From Oceanospirillaceae bacterium UBA7410 (GTDB taxonomy: Bacteria; Pseudomonadota; Gammaproteobacteria; Pseudomonadales; Balneatricaceae): a stretch of DNA of 7,349 nt. Within the stretch, counting starts at the first letter, position 1. Each line of letters opens with the position of its first letter. Location: NCBI GenBank assembly GCA_002470565.1, contig DKMQ01000001.1:7627-14975 (forward strand), written 5' to 3'. The notes beneath the pieces are model-generated. The model saw only the letters and a list, made by a program, of their open reading frames with translations. It was not told the DNA's origin and did no database searches. The position numbers and the translations under genes are program-made. Shown piece by piece: positions 1-7,109 of the stretch.

Positions 1-651
1 ATTATGGCGACCTATGGTGTGGCTGTGATTGGTATAAACCGTGGAAAACTTGGCTTTTTAACAGACATCGCACCAGATCAGGTGGAAACCTCGCTTGAAG
101 CAGTGCTTAATGGTCATTTTGAAACCAGTCATCGCTTTATGCTTTCTGCCCACGTGCTGCGTAATGGTTACGAAATTGGGCGTGGTAGTGGTTTAAATGA
201 CGTTGTATTACATCCAGGTCAGTCCGCTAGAATGTTGGCTTATGACTTATCAATAGATGGTAAAGCTGTTTATTTTGATCGAGCTGATGGCCTTATTGTA
301 GCCACCCCCACGGGGTCTACAGCCTATGCACTTTCAGCAGGGGGGCCAATAATGCACCCAGGGTTAGATGCTATTTCTTTGGTGCCGATGAACCCTCATA
401 ATTTAAGCAGTAGGCCACTAGTAGTGGCTGCAGATGCGCAGCTTGAGATACTCATAGGTGAAGATAATAGTAACCAGCCTACAATAAGTTGCGATGGGCA
501 AGTGCACATTGTTTGTGAGCCAGGAGACAGGGTCCACATACAGCGCCATGAGGCTAGGCTTAAGGTTCTGCAGCCGCTAGGGCATCATTTTTATGAGCGT
601 TGTCGCAGCAAGCTAGGTTGGCATGCGCGTGCCAGTGATGATGGCCAATGA
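1..651 (+). CDS. nadK: NAD kinase, C-terminal part (5' end outside window)
   Basis: ATP-dependent NAD kinase phosphorylates NAD+ to NADP+ in the cytoplasm and is the sole source of NADP in most bacteria. The reading frame is open to the first base of the window; about 80 N-terminal residues, including the GGDG nucleotide-binding motif, are missing compared with the roughly 292-residue E. coli enzyme. What remains shows the family hallmarks in order: VIGINRGKLGFLTD just inside the window, the LND(V)VLHPG segment that corresponds to the NE/D motif of E. coli, and the glycine-rich ADGLIVATPTGSTAYALSAGGP segment (bases about 286-345), followed by the LVPMNPHNLSSRPLV beta-rich region and a C-terminal KLGW motif. 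The ATG at position 4 is internal, not the start. The TGA stop overlaps the ATG of the rhomboid gene by 4 nt, suggesting translational coupling. No damage is visible in the part present. Confidence 0.97.
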   Translation: MMATYGVAVIGINRGKLGFLTDIAPDQVETSLEAVLNGHFETSHRFMLSAHVLRNGYEIGRGSGLNDVVLHPGQSARMLAYDLSIDGKAVYFDRADGLIVATPTGSTAYALSAGGPIMHPGLDAISLVPMNPHNLSSRPLVVAADAQLEILIGEDNSNQPTISCDGQVHIVCEPGDRVHIQRHEARLKVLQPLGHHFYERCRSKLGWHARASDDGQ

Positions 652-1523
652 TACTGTTACACACCTTTCCAAATTCCACTGATCTTACCCTTATCACCAA
701 AACATTATGGCATCATAAAGTGCCACATCGGGTGCGCTTTTTAGACGCTCAGCAGCAACTTTGGCTGCAAGACGATACACAATATGCTCAAGCCCAAGCT
801 TTAATCCAGCAGGTTGTGCAAGGTGCTGTTGAGCCGCAACCCTCTTTAGGCATGGGTGCTTTGTCAACAGTGTTCACTGCCATGCGCTCTAAAGTTTTTG
901 CTAGGGCATTTTTCAAGCTCACACCCGTAACATACTTAGTATTTTGCCTCATGCTTTTGGTGGTATTAATCACTCAATTAGGTCGTGATTTACAAGTCGT
1001 TTCTTGGTTTAGTTTTTTTCCTATCGTGGTGAATGTACAAGCCTACCTTGTGCCTGGCTTTGACCATTTGTGGCAGCAACCCTTTCGTTTAATTAGCCCA
1101 ATGTTGCTGCATTTTGGATGGCTCCATCTGGTGTTTAACGGGTTATGGTGGCTAGATTTGGGTAAGCGTATAGAGCGAGAGTCCAAATTAGTATTGTTAT
1201 CTTTGTTGGTAGTAACCAGTTTGGCTGCTAATGTGGCCCAAGCATGGCAAGAAACAAGCTTGTTTGGTGGCATGTCTGGGGTGATATACGGTTTGCTAGG
1301 GTATATATGGGTGATGGATAGATATAATGTGCCACGGTATCATTTGCCCCAGAGTATTTTGATATTTATGTTGCTGTGGTTATTGTTAGGTTTAAGTGGC
1401 TTGTTCTTGTATCTAGGGTTTGGCAACATTGCAAATATGGCTCATATTGGGGGGCTGATAGCAGGGGTTGTATGGGGTTTTCTACACACCTACTTGCTGC
1501 GCATTTGCCCTAGTAAGCAATAA
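648..1523 (+). CDS. glpG: GlpG-type rhomboid intramembrane serine protease
   Basis: Rhomboid protease of the inner membrane, which cleaves transmembrane helices of substrate proteins. It has 291 residues (E. coli GlpG has 276). The first 85 or so residues form a soluble cytoplasmic domain like that of GlpG, followed by about six membrane segments (roughly residues 94-111, 152-170, 180-198, 210-223, 236-256, 264-284). The catalytic dyad is intact: Ser210 in GGMSGVIYG and His266 in MAHIGG. The oxyanion-side HxxxxHxxxN motif is present as H155, H160 and N164, and Arg147 sits where the L1-loop arginine is expected. It starts in the stop codon of nadK (ATGA) with no clear Shine-Dalgarno, so translation is probably coupled to nadK. 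The physiological substrate cannot be told from sequence; the E. coli link with the glp operon is absent here, so the name rests on protein similarity only. Confidence 0.93.
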   Translation: MILLHTFPNSTDLTLITKTLWHHKVPHRVRFLDAQQQLWLQDDTQYAQAQALIQQVVQGAVEPQPSLGMGALSTVFTAMRSKVFARAFFKLTPVTYLVFCLMLLVVLITQLGRDLQVVSWFSFFPIVVNVQAYLVPGFDHLWQQPFRLISPMLLHFGWLHLVFNGLWWLDLGKRIERESKLVLLSLLVVTSLAANVAQAWQETSLFGGMSGVIYGLLGYIWVMDRYNVPRYHLPQSILIFMLLWLLLGLSGLFLYLGFGNIANMAHIGGLIAGVVWGFLHTYLLRICPSKQ

Positions 1524-1576
1524 AAAGAGTCGGTGAATAAGGTGGATTATGATATTATTTGCGTCAAATTTTATCT

Positions 1577-1582
1577 AAGAGG
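1577..1582 (+). promoter_or_regulatory. Ribosome-binding site of the DUF1315 gene
   Basis: AAGAGG, 8 nt before the ATG at 1591, is the clearest Shine-Dalgarno in the left block. It supports independent translation initiation after the 67-nt gap that follows the rhomboid gene. Confidence 0.6.
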
Positions 1583-1590
1583 TTTGGCTG

Positions 1591-1848
1591 ATGGAATATA
1601 AGCAACTTATATCTCAACTCACACCAGATATTTATCTGCGTTTAAAAACTGCCATTGAAGTTGGCAAATGGCCAGATGGTAGGGTGCTAAGTGAGGCCCA
1701 AAAAAGTGCGTGTATGGAAGCTGTTTTGAGCTATCAGTCTATGAAATTAGACAGTGAACAACACTCAGGTTATATGCCTGATCAGTGCGCGTCTAAGTCT
1801 AGTTCTGTGCCTAGGGCCACAGAAGAAAAAGTCATCAAAATACACTAA
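1591..1848 (+). CDS. DUF1315 family protein (YeaC-like), unknown function
   Basis: Small soluble protein of 85 residues; E. coli YeaC is about 90. The first 50 residues carry the family signature: LTPDIYLRLKTAIEVGKWPDG followed by LSEAQKSACMEAVLSYQ, closely resembling the TPEVYQRL...ELGKWPDG...LT.EQ pattern that I recall for YeaC. The last 30 residues are polar, serine-rich and probably disordered. No signal peptide, membrane segment or catalytic motif is visible. It has a good ribosome-binding site, and the DUF2797 gene begins 2 nt after its stop, so the two are almost certainly co-transcribed. Such a short helical protein could be a partner or regulator of a neighbour, but that is inference; family membership is firm and function is unknown. 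Confidence 0.85.
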   Translation: MEYKQLISQLTPDIYLRLKTAIEVGKWPDGRVLSEAQKSACMEAVLSYQSMKLDSEQHSGYMPDQCASKSSSVPRATEEKVIKIH

Positions 1849-1850
1849 TT

Positions 1851-2693
1851 ATGCAAACATCACATACGCTCTTTGGGCACCTGCAAAAACTGACTACACA
1901 CATTGACAGCGTACCCAATGCTCAAGTGCAATATACGCTTGTGTTAGGCGACCAAAAGCTGCACCTGAACCCTTTAATAGGCCAAACCATTCGGTTAGAG
2001 CATTTGGGGCAGATTAATTGCAGTCACTGCGGTCGTAAAACTAAAAAAAGTTACAGCCAAGGTCACTGTTTTGTATGCATGCAAAAATTACCACAGTGTG
2101 ATTTATGTATCATGAGCCCAGAGCGCTGCCATTTCGATGCAGGCACCTGTCGAGATGAGGCTTGGGGTCAAGCGTTTTGTATGCAGCCCCACATCGTTTA
2201 TTTGGCAAATTCATCAGGCCTAAAAGTAGGCATTACTCGTGTTAATCAGATGCCTACACGTTGGCTTGATCAAGGTGCATCGCAAGCCATGCCCATTATG
2301 CAGGTTGCTACGCGCAAGCTGTCAGGCCAAGTGGAAACTATACTTAAACAATATGTGGCCGATAAAACAAATTGGCGCAAACTTCTTCAAAGTGATGCGC
2401 AGCATATTGATATGACACAAGCAGCTGATGCATTGTTAAACGAATCAGAAGCAGATTTGGATGTATTGTTAAGCGAATTAAGCCACCAAGATTACCAGTG
2501 GTTAGATACCCCAGCTATTAGTATGCGCTACCCAGTATTAGAATACCCCAGTAAAATTAAGTCCCATAACCTAGACAAAGAGCCTGTATTAGAAGGTAAG
2601 TTGATGGGAATAAAAGGACAATACCTTATTTTTGACACGGCGGTGATAAACATCCGCAAATATACATCCTATTTGGTGCAATTGAGCTCATGA
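1851..2693 (+). CDS. DUF2797 protein: cysteine-rich zinc-binding-like region plus possible GIY-YIG-like core
   Basis: Uncharacterised 280-residue protein matching the DUF2797 pattern. Residues 57-110 hold nine cysteines (C57, C60, C73, C76, C83, C86, C93, C100, C110), the first six as three CxxC pairs, which suggests one or two structural zinc sites. The next segment, residues 114-175, reads HIVYLANSSGLKVGITR, then PTRWLDQGA, then GQVETILKQYV and NW. This order (VYL, KVG, an arginine, a glutamate at 162, an asparagine at 174) resembles the GIY-YIG nuclease core, but the canonical tyrosines are partly replaced, so activity is uncertain. The C-terminal 100 residues look like an acidic helix region followed by beta strands. 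It starts 2 nt after the DUF1315 stop without a clear Shine-Dalgarno and overlaps pepN by 4 nt (ATGA), so coupling on both sides is likely. Family assignment is fairly sure; a nucleic-acid role is inference. Confidence 0.85.
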   Translation: MQTSHTLFGHLQKLTTHIDSVPNAQVQYTLVLGDQKLHLNPLIGQTIRLEHLGQINCSHCGRKTKKSYSQGHCFVCMQKLPQCDLCIMSPERCHFDAGTCRDEAWGQAFCMQPHIVYLANSSGLKVGITRVNQMPTRWLDQGASQAMPIMQVATRKLSGQVETILKQYVADKTNWRKLLQSDAQHIDMTQAADALLNESEADLDVLLSELSHQDYQWLDTPAISMRYPVLEYPSKIKSHNLDKEPVLEGKLMGIKGQYLIFDTAVINIRKYTSYLVQLSS

Positions 2694-5329
2694 CTAAAAA
2701 CACTCAAGTAATTTATTTGAAGGATTATCAGGTTCCTGTATTTATTATTGAAACCACTGATCTTGATATTCGTATTGGTGATGAATATACCTCTGTAGTG
2801 GCGCGGCTTAAAGTAAGCCGTAATCCTGCAAGTGATGCAGATACATCCGAATTAGTATTACAAGGTGGCAGTGGCATCAAGCTTCAAGAAGTGATGATGA
2901 ATGGCCTTATCCTAGATGACTCGGATTATGATTTAGAAGATGCAGCCTTATCTATTTACCAGTGCCCAGAAACTTTTGAGCTAACCACGCAATGCTTGAT
3001 CCAGCCGCAACTTAACACTACTTTAGAGGGTCTTTATAAGTCTGGTGGCATGTACTGTACCCAATGTGAGGCGCAAGGCTTTCGCAATATCACCTACTAT
3101 TTAGACCGCCCAGATGCTTTGTCTATTTTTACCACTCGCATTAGTGCTGATAAAGAGCGTTACCCCATTTTATTGGCTAATGGTAATCCAGTGGAGCAAG
3201 GTGAGCTAGATAATGGTGAACATTTTGCTGTGTGGCACGACCCATTTCCTAAGCCTGCTTATTTGTTTGCGATGGTGGCAGGTGATTTAGTGCGCCAAGA
3301 TGATGTATTCACTACGATGTCTGGCAGAAAAGTAGATTTACAAATATTTGTAGAAGCACACAATAGCCATAAGTGTGACCACGCGTTGGCATCCCTTAAG
3401 CGCTCTATGCTGTGGGATGAAAAGGTGTATGGACGTGAATATGATTTAGACTTGTTTATGATCGTAGCTGTGGACGACTTCAACATGGGGGCCATGGAGA
3501 ACAAAGGCCTCAATATTTTCAATTCTGACTGTGTGTTAGCTGATCCAGCTACTAGTAGCGATGCGATGTTTGAACGTATTGAGGGTATTGTCGCCCATGA
3601 ATACTTTCATAACTGGTCTGGTAACCGTGTGACCTGTCGTGACTGGTTTCAGCTAAGTTTAAAAGAAGGGTTCACGGTGTATCGTGATTCTCAATACACT
3701 GCAGACACTTATTCTGCTGCTGTAAAACGTATTGACGACGTTACGGTGTTGCGCACCCATCAATTTGCCGAAGATGCGGGGCCGATGGCTCACCCCATTC
3801 GTCCAGCTTCTTATATAGAAATTAATAATTTTTATTCAGTGACAGTGTATGAGAAAGGTGCAGAAGTTGTGGGTATGATCCACACTTTGCTTGGTGATGA
3901 ACTGTTTCGCAAGGGTAGTGATTTGTATTTTGATCGCCATGATGGGCAAGCAGTCACTACAGATGACTTTATTGCCGCCATGAGTGACGCCAGTGGTGTC
4001 GATTTGAATCAGTTTACGCGCTGGTATAGTCAAGCCGGCACACCTACCTTAACAGTCACAGATGTCTATGATGCGGCATGTCATGAATATCGTCTCACTG
4101 TGGAACAATCCACGCCAGCGACACCAGAGTGTCAACTAAAGCAGCCTTTTCATCTTCCGCTAAGAATGGCTTTGTTAGATGTTAATGGGGTACAAATGCC
4201 TTTAACGTTAAAAAACGTGGGGCTTTTGCCAAATAAGGATGTTGTGCTCAACATTACTAAAGCTAGTGAAACCTTTGTATTTGAAGGAGTCACCCATGAG
4301 CCAGTGCCATCGTTATTACGCGGCTTTTGTGCCCCTGTAAAATTAGACTATGGCTATACCCAAGCTCAGCTATTGTTTTTGGCTAGTAAAGATACAGATG
4401 GCTTTTGTCGATGGGAGGCTTGCCAGCGCTTGTTGATTGATGCGGTGGCGCAGGCCATGTTGAAGCCTGTTGGTTATCAGCTAGAGCTTGAGCTTGTCAC
4501 CATGCTGCGCAGTAGTTTGGTGGATGAAACCCTAGATCCTGCTATGGTTGCCAAGTTGGTGCAGCTACCTAGTGAGGCGTATTTAGCAGAAAATCAGTCC
4601 ACAGTAGATGTAGACTTGATTCATGCCGGTAGGGAAGCCATGCGTGTTGCTATAGCGCAAGCTTTGGAGAGTCAGCTATTAGATTGTTACCAAAGAAATC
4701 ACGATACAGGGCCATTCAGCCAAACTGGTAATGCCATCGGGAAACGAGCGCTAAAAAACACATGTTTGTCTTATCTTAACAGCTTAGATGATTTTAACTA
4801 TCAGGCTATAGCGCAAGTTCAGTATGACCTGCAAGCGAATATGACTGATGTTGGTGCTGCCCTACAGATTTTAACTGGTCACAAAAATAGTGATATATCT
4901 GCGCCACTACTAGCTGACTTTTATCAACGCTGGCAGCATGACAGTCAGGTGGTTTGTCAATGGTTTGCTATGCAAGCAGGGGCTAATTTGCCTGGTCGTT
5001 TGACTCATGTAAAAGCCTTGCTAGAGCATGATGCATTTGATATTCGTAATCCTAATAAAGTGCGTAGCCTAGTGGGTAGTTTTATCCGTAGTGCAATTAA
5101 TTTCCACTGTGCAGATGGTAGCGGCTATGAATTTGTTGCAGATATGATTTTGCGACTAGATCCAATTAATCCGATGATTGCAGCTAATCTAGCAAAACCT
5201 TTAGGGCGCTTTAAGCCTCATACAATACATAGACAAGAGCTTATGCAGGCACAATTACATAGATTGAGCCAAGCCAAGCTTAGTAGTGATGTGTATGAGG
5301 TGGTCAGTAAAGCATTAGCAGCAAGCTAA
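2690..5329 (+). CDS. pepN: Aminopeptidase N (M1 family zinc metallopeptidase)
   Basis: Cytoplasmic aminopeptidase that removes N-terminal residues from short peptides late in protein turnover. At 879 residues it is full length (E. coli PepN has 870), and its numbering runs 6 ahead of E. coli. The substrate-binding GAMEN motif is at 267-271, preceded by Met266, the counterpart of the specificity residue Met260. The zinc site is HEYFH with H303 and H307 as ligands, E304 as the catalytic base, and E326 as third ligand in LKEGFTVYRD. Tyr387 in YEKGAEV matches the transition-state tyrosine 381. After the catalytic domain comes the beta domain and then the long C-terminal helical domain typical of M1 enzymes of the gammaproteobacterial PepN type. 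No signal peptide is present. The start ATG lies in the stop of the DUF2797 gene with only a weak ribosome site, so translation is probably coupled. All catalytic residues are intact. Confidence 0.98.
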   Translation: MTKNTQVIYLKDYQVPVFIIETTDLDIRIGDEYTSVVARLKVSRNPASDADTSELVLQGGSGIKLQEVMMNGLILDDSDYDLEDAALSIYQCPETFELTTQCLIQPQLNTTLEGLYKSGGMYCTQCEAQGFRNITYYLDRPDALSIFTTRISADKERYPILLANGNPVEQGELDNGEHFAVWHDPFPKPAYLFAMVAGDLVRQDDVFTTMSGRKVDLQIFVEAHNSHKCDHALASLKRSMLWDEKVYGREYDLDLFMIVAVDDFNMGAMENKGLNIFNSDCVLADPATSSDAMFERIEGIVAHEYFHNWSGNRVTCRDWFQLSLKEGFTVYRDSQYTADTYSAAVKRIDDVTVLRTHQFAEDAGPMAHPIRPASYIEINNFYSVTVYEKGAEVVGMIHTLLGDELFRKGSDLYFDRHDGQAVTTDDFIAAMSDASGVDLNQFTRWYSQAGTPTLTVTDVYDAACHEYRLTVEQSTPATPECQLKQPFHLPLRMALLDVNGVQMPLTLKNVGLLPNKDVVLNITKASETFVFEGVTHEPVPSLLRGFCAPVKLDYGYTQAQLLFLASKDTDGFCRWEACQRLLIDAVAQAMLKPVGYQLELELVTMLRSSLVDETLDPAMVAKLVQLPSEAYLAENQSTVDVDLIHAGREAMRVAIAQALESQLLDCYQRNHDTGPFSQTGNAIGKRALKNTCLSYLNSLDDFNYQAIAQVQYDLQANMTDVGAALQILTGHKNSDISAPLLADFYQRWQHDSQVVCQWFAMQAGANLPGRLTHVKALLEHDAFDIRNPNKVRSLVGSFIRSAINFHCADGSGYEFVADMILRLDPINPMIAANLAKPLGRFKPHTIHRQELMQAQLHRLSQAKLSSDVYEVVSKALAAS

Positions 5330-5359
5330 TCCATAACATAAGCTTTTAAATGTCTGTGT

Positions 5360-5371
5360 TGTTTATAAACA
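5360..5371. repeat. 12-bp perfect palindrome upstream of the hemH promoter
   Basis: TGTTTATAAACA is a perfect 12-bp dyad. It overlaps a second inverted repeat, TGTGTT (5355-5360) and AACACA (5368-5373). Its centre falls about 53 bp before the transcription start inferred for hemH, a usual place for an activator site. I do not match it to a known regulator; it lacks the Fur and FNR patterns. It could also be chance in AT-rich DNA. Confidence 0.35.
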
Positions 5372-5382
5372 CATTGTTTGTT

Positions 5383-5412
5383 TTGCCTTGAATAAGGCAC
5401 GGCTTTTATAAT
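5383..5412 (+). promoter_or_regulatory. Predicted sigma70-type promoter of hemH
   Basis: The -10 hexamer TATAAT (5407-5412) is a perfect consensus match. With an 18-bp spacer the -35 is TTGCCT (5383-5388), 4 of 6 matches. Transcription would start near 5419, giving a leader of about 28 nt before the ATG at 5447. A short inverted repeat, GCCTT (5385-5389) and AAGGC (5394-5398), overlaps the -35 and spacer; it could be a weak pepN terminator or an operator. Confidence 0.6.
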
Positions 5413-5434
5413 ATTGATGGCATTTGAAATAAGC

Positions 5435-5440
5435 AGGAGA
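5435..5440 (+). promoter_or_regulatory. Ribosome-binding site that fixes the hemH start
   Basis: AGGAGA, 6 nt before the ATG at 5447, is a strong Shine-Dalgarno. The longer in-frame starts at 5414 (TTG) and 5417 (ATG) have no such site and lie at or before the predicted transcription start, so 5447 is preferred. Confidence 0.8.
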
Positions 5441-5446
5441 GTCACA

Positions 5447-6454
5447 ATGAAGTTTGTCGGTGAAAAAGATTATCAGCATGGCATGGACACTAAAGTAGGA
5501 GTGTTAATCACTAATTTAGGTACACCAGATGCGCCCACTAAAAAAGCATTGCGCACGTATCTTAAAGAGTTTCTAAGTGACCCTAGGGTGATTGAAACGC
5601 CAAAAATTATTTGGCAAATTATATTAAATGTCATTATCCTTAATGTACGTCCGGCAAAAAGTGCCAAGGCCTATGCAACAGTATGGACAGACAGTGGCAG
5701 CCCATTGTATGACATCGCTAAAAAACAACAGGCTGCTCTTGCCAAAGCATTGCCTAACCTTGTGGTTGGTTTGGCTATGCGTTACGGCAACCCAAGTATA
5801 GAAAGTCAGCTTATCAAAATGCGTGATCAAGGTGTGCGTAAGATCTTGATTTTCCCCATGTACCCACAGTATTGCGCAGCGACTACCGCAAGTACCTTTG
5901 ATAAAGTCACTCAAGTGCTAAATAAATGGCGCTGGATTCCCGAAGTGCGTTTTATTAATGATTATTATCATGATGAGCTATACGTTAAAGCCTTAGCAAA
6001 TAGTATTGTGGCCTTTCGTGAGAAACATGGTAAGCCAGACTTAACGTTGTTTAGCTATCATGGCATACCTAAGGCTTATCTGGATAAAGGTGATCCTTAC
6101 CATTGTTTCTGCCGTGCCACTACGCGCCTAGTAAAAGAGCGTTTAAATTTAACAGACGAAGAAGTGATGACGACTTTTCAAAGTCGTTTTGGTCCTGCCG
6201 AATGGTTACAGCCTTATACAGACATAACGCTAAAAGAATTACCCGGCAAGGGCATTAAAAATGTTCATATTATTGCCCCGGCGTTCAGTGCAGATTGCTT
6301 AGAGACAATTGAAGAAATTAGTGTAGAAAATAGGGAGTATTTCATGGAAAGTGGTGGAGAAACCTACCGTTATATTCCGTGCTTAAACGATAGTGAAGAA
6401 CACATTGAGCTGTTTACAAAGCTCATTAAGCAGCATACCCAAGGCTGGGATTAG
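5447..6454 (+). CDS. hemH: Ferrochelatase (protoheme ferro-lyase)
   Basis: Inserts Fe2+ into protoporphyrin IX, the last step of protoheme synthesis, at the cytoplasmic face of the inner membrane. It has 335 residues from the chosen start (E. coli HemH has 320). The N-terminus reads KVGVLITNLGTPDAP, followed by the LSDPRV segment and the porphyrin-cleft region NVRPAKSAKAYATVW. Catalytic His205 lies in FSYHGIPKAY and Glu286 in SADCLETIEEI; their spacing of 81 residues equals that of His183/Glu264 in the B. subtilis enzyme. The motif GDPYHCFCRATTRLV and the segment MTTFQSRFGPAEWLQPYTD are as in other gammaproteobacterial enzymes. I see no C-terminal [2Fe-2S] cysteine cluster. It has its own predicted promoter 117 nt after pepN and is convergent with riboflavin synthase, the two stop codons overlapping. 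The longer start at 5414 is less likely. Confidence 0.97.
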   Translation: MKFVGEKDYQHGMDTKVGVLITNLGTPDAPTKKALRTYLKEFLSDPRVIETPKIIWQIILNVIILNVRPAKSAKAYATVWTDSGSPLYDIAKKQQAALAKALPNLVVGLAMRYGNPSIESQLIKMRDQGVRKILIFPMYPQYCAATTASTFDKVTQVLNKWRWIPEVRFINDYYHDELYVKALANSIVAFREKHGKPDLTLFSYHGIPKAYLDKGDPYHCFCRATTRLVKERLNLTDEEVMTTFQSRFGPAEWLQPYTDITLKELPGKGIKNVHIIAPAFSADCLETIEEISVENREYFMESGGETYRYIPCLNDSEEHIELFTKLIKQHTQGWD

Positions 6455-6466
6455 CCTTTTGCTGCT
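6429..6466 (+). terminator. Possible hairpin terminator across the hemH and ribE stop codons
   Basis: An inner 6-bp stem, AAGGCT (6441-6446) with AGCCTT (6453-6458), has a 6-nt loop and runs into TTTT (6457-6460). An outer 6-bp stem pairs AGCAGC (6429-6434) with GCTGCT (6461-6466). Both stop codons lie in the loop and right arm. The T tract is short and partly inside the stem, so intrinsic termination is only plausible. It is the only candidate between the two convergent genes. Confidence 0.35.
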
Positions 6467-7059
6467 AAAAATCGCTCCACTGTGGCTACAATAGTCTGGG
6501 TTTGATGATCTATTTCCATGTTCACCAAGTCCCCAGGGTTTGCTTTGCCAAATCCTGTGACTCTTAATGTTTCAGGAATGAGGCAAACACAAAACTCAGA
6601 TTCCCTGACACAGCCTACAGTCAGGCTGCATCCGTTAAGGCCAATAAAGCCTTGGGGTAAAACGTGTTTTTTGTGTGCATCAGGTAAGTCAAACCAAATG
6701 TTTGTATTGCCATCTTGTGTGTCTATTCGGCTGATAGCTAAAGCTATGGATACATGTCCGGAAATAATATGGCCACCTATTTCATCACCATATTTTAATG
6801 AACGTTCTACATTTACCCAAGCTCCCTGTTTTAGCAGGCCTAGGTTGGTGAGTTTCAGGGTTTGGCCTATAACATCAAAACTAAAATGGTTATCACTTTG
6901 TGCCGTGACCGTAAGGCAGGTGCCATTGATGGCAATGCTTGCGCCTATATCCACCTTGTGGCTTATAGCTTTTGGCAGAGTGATAACAAAGCTGCGCTGG
7001 TTATTGCCAGTGGTAATAGAATTAATTTGGCCTTGGCCTTGGACGATACCCGTGAACAT
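6451..7059 (-). CDS. ribE: Riboflavin synthase, alpha subunit
   Basis: Dismutates two 6,7-dimethyl-8-ribityllumazine molecules into riboflavin and the pyrimidinedione precursor, the last step of riboflavin synthesis, as a cytoplasmic trimer. It has 202 residues; E. coli riboflavin synthase (also called RibC) has 213, the difference being a shorter C-terminal tail. Two tandem lumazine-binding beta barrels cover about residues 1-96 and 97-190. The MFTGIV N-terminus is invariant in the family and fixes the start. Cys48 in NGTCLTV, H97 and H102 in GGHIISGHV, Ser145 in NGCSLTV and Asp184 in MEIDHQTQ match active-site positions of the E. coli enzyme. These argue for the true synthase rather than a lumazine-protein paralogue. 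The ribosome site is weak (GGGTAA shortly before the ATG). It is transcribed toward hemH and away from dusC. No other rib gene is in the window. Confidence 0.96.
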   Translation of the reverse strand: MFTGIVQGQGQINSITTGNNQRSFVITLPKAISHKVDIGASIAINGTCLTVTAQSDNHFSFDVIGQTLKLTNLGLLKQGAWVNVERSLKYGDEIGGHIISGHVSIALAISRIDTQDGNTNIWFDLPDAHKKHVLPQGFIGLNGCSLTVGCVRESEFCVCLIPETLRVTGFGKANPGDLVNMEIDHQTQTIVATVERFLAAKG

Positions 7060-7087
7060 GATTTACCCGAAAGTGATTAAAAAGGCC

Positions 7088-7108
7088 GCTATAAAAGCTT
7101 TATATAGC
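7088..7108. repeat. 21-nt near-perfect dyad between ribE and dusC
   Basis: GCTATA (7088-7093) and TATAGC (7103-7108) flank the palindromic core AAAGCTTT (7094-7101), with one extra A breaking full symmetry. It sits just downstream of the predicted ribE -10, over the expected start of transcription. It could be an operator shared by the divergent genes or a hairpin in the ribE leader. No regulator can be named. Confidence 0.4.
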
Positions 7109-7109
7109 T

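Noticed and set aside
1524..1590. Promoter before the DUF1315 gene (TATGAT at 1548-1553 or TATTAT at 1553-1558)
   Set aside because: Neither -10-like box has an acceptable -35 at 16-18 bp. The 67-nt gap shows only the ribosome-binding site.
3259..3522. Minus-strand open frame inside pepN, with similar short antisense frames inside glpG, pepN and hemH
   Set aside because: All lie within strongly conserved coding sequence, and none has a recognisable product or a convincing start signal.
5323..5348. AAGCT / AGCTT stem followed by TTTT after pepN as a terminator
   Set aside because: The stem is only 5 bp with a 13-nt loop and weak AT pairs, too unstable to call.
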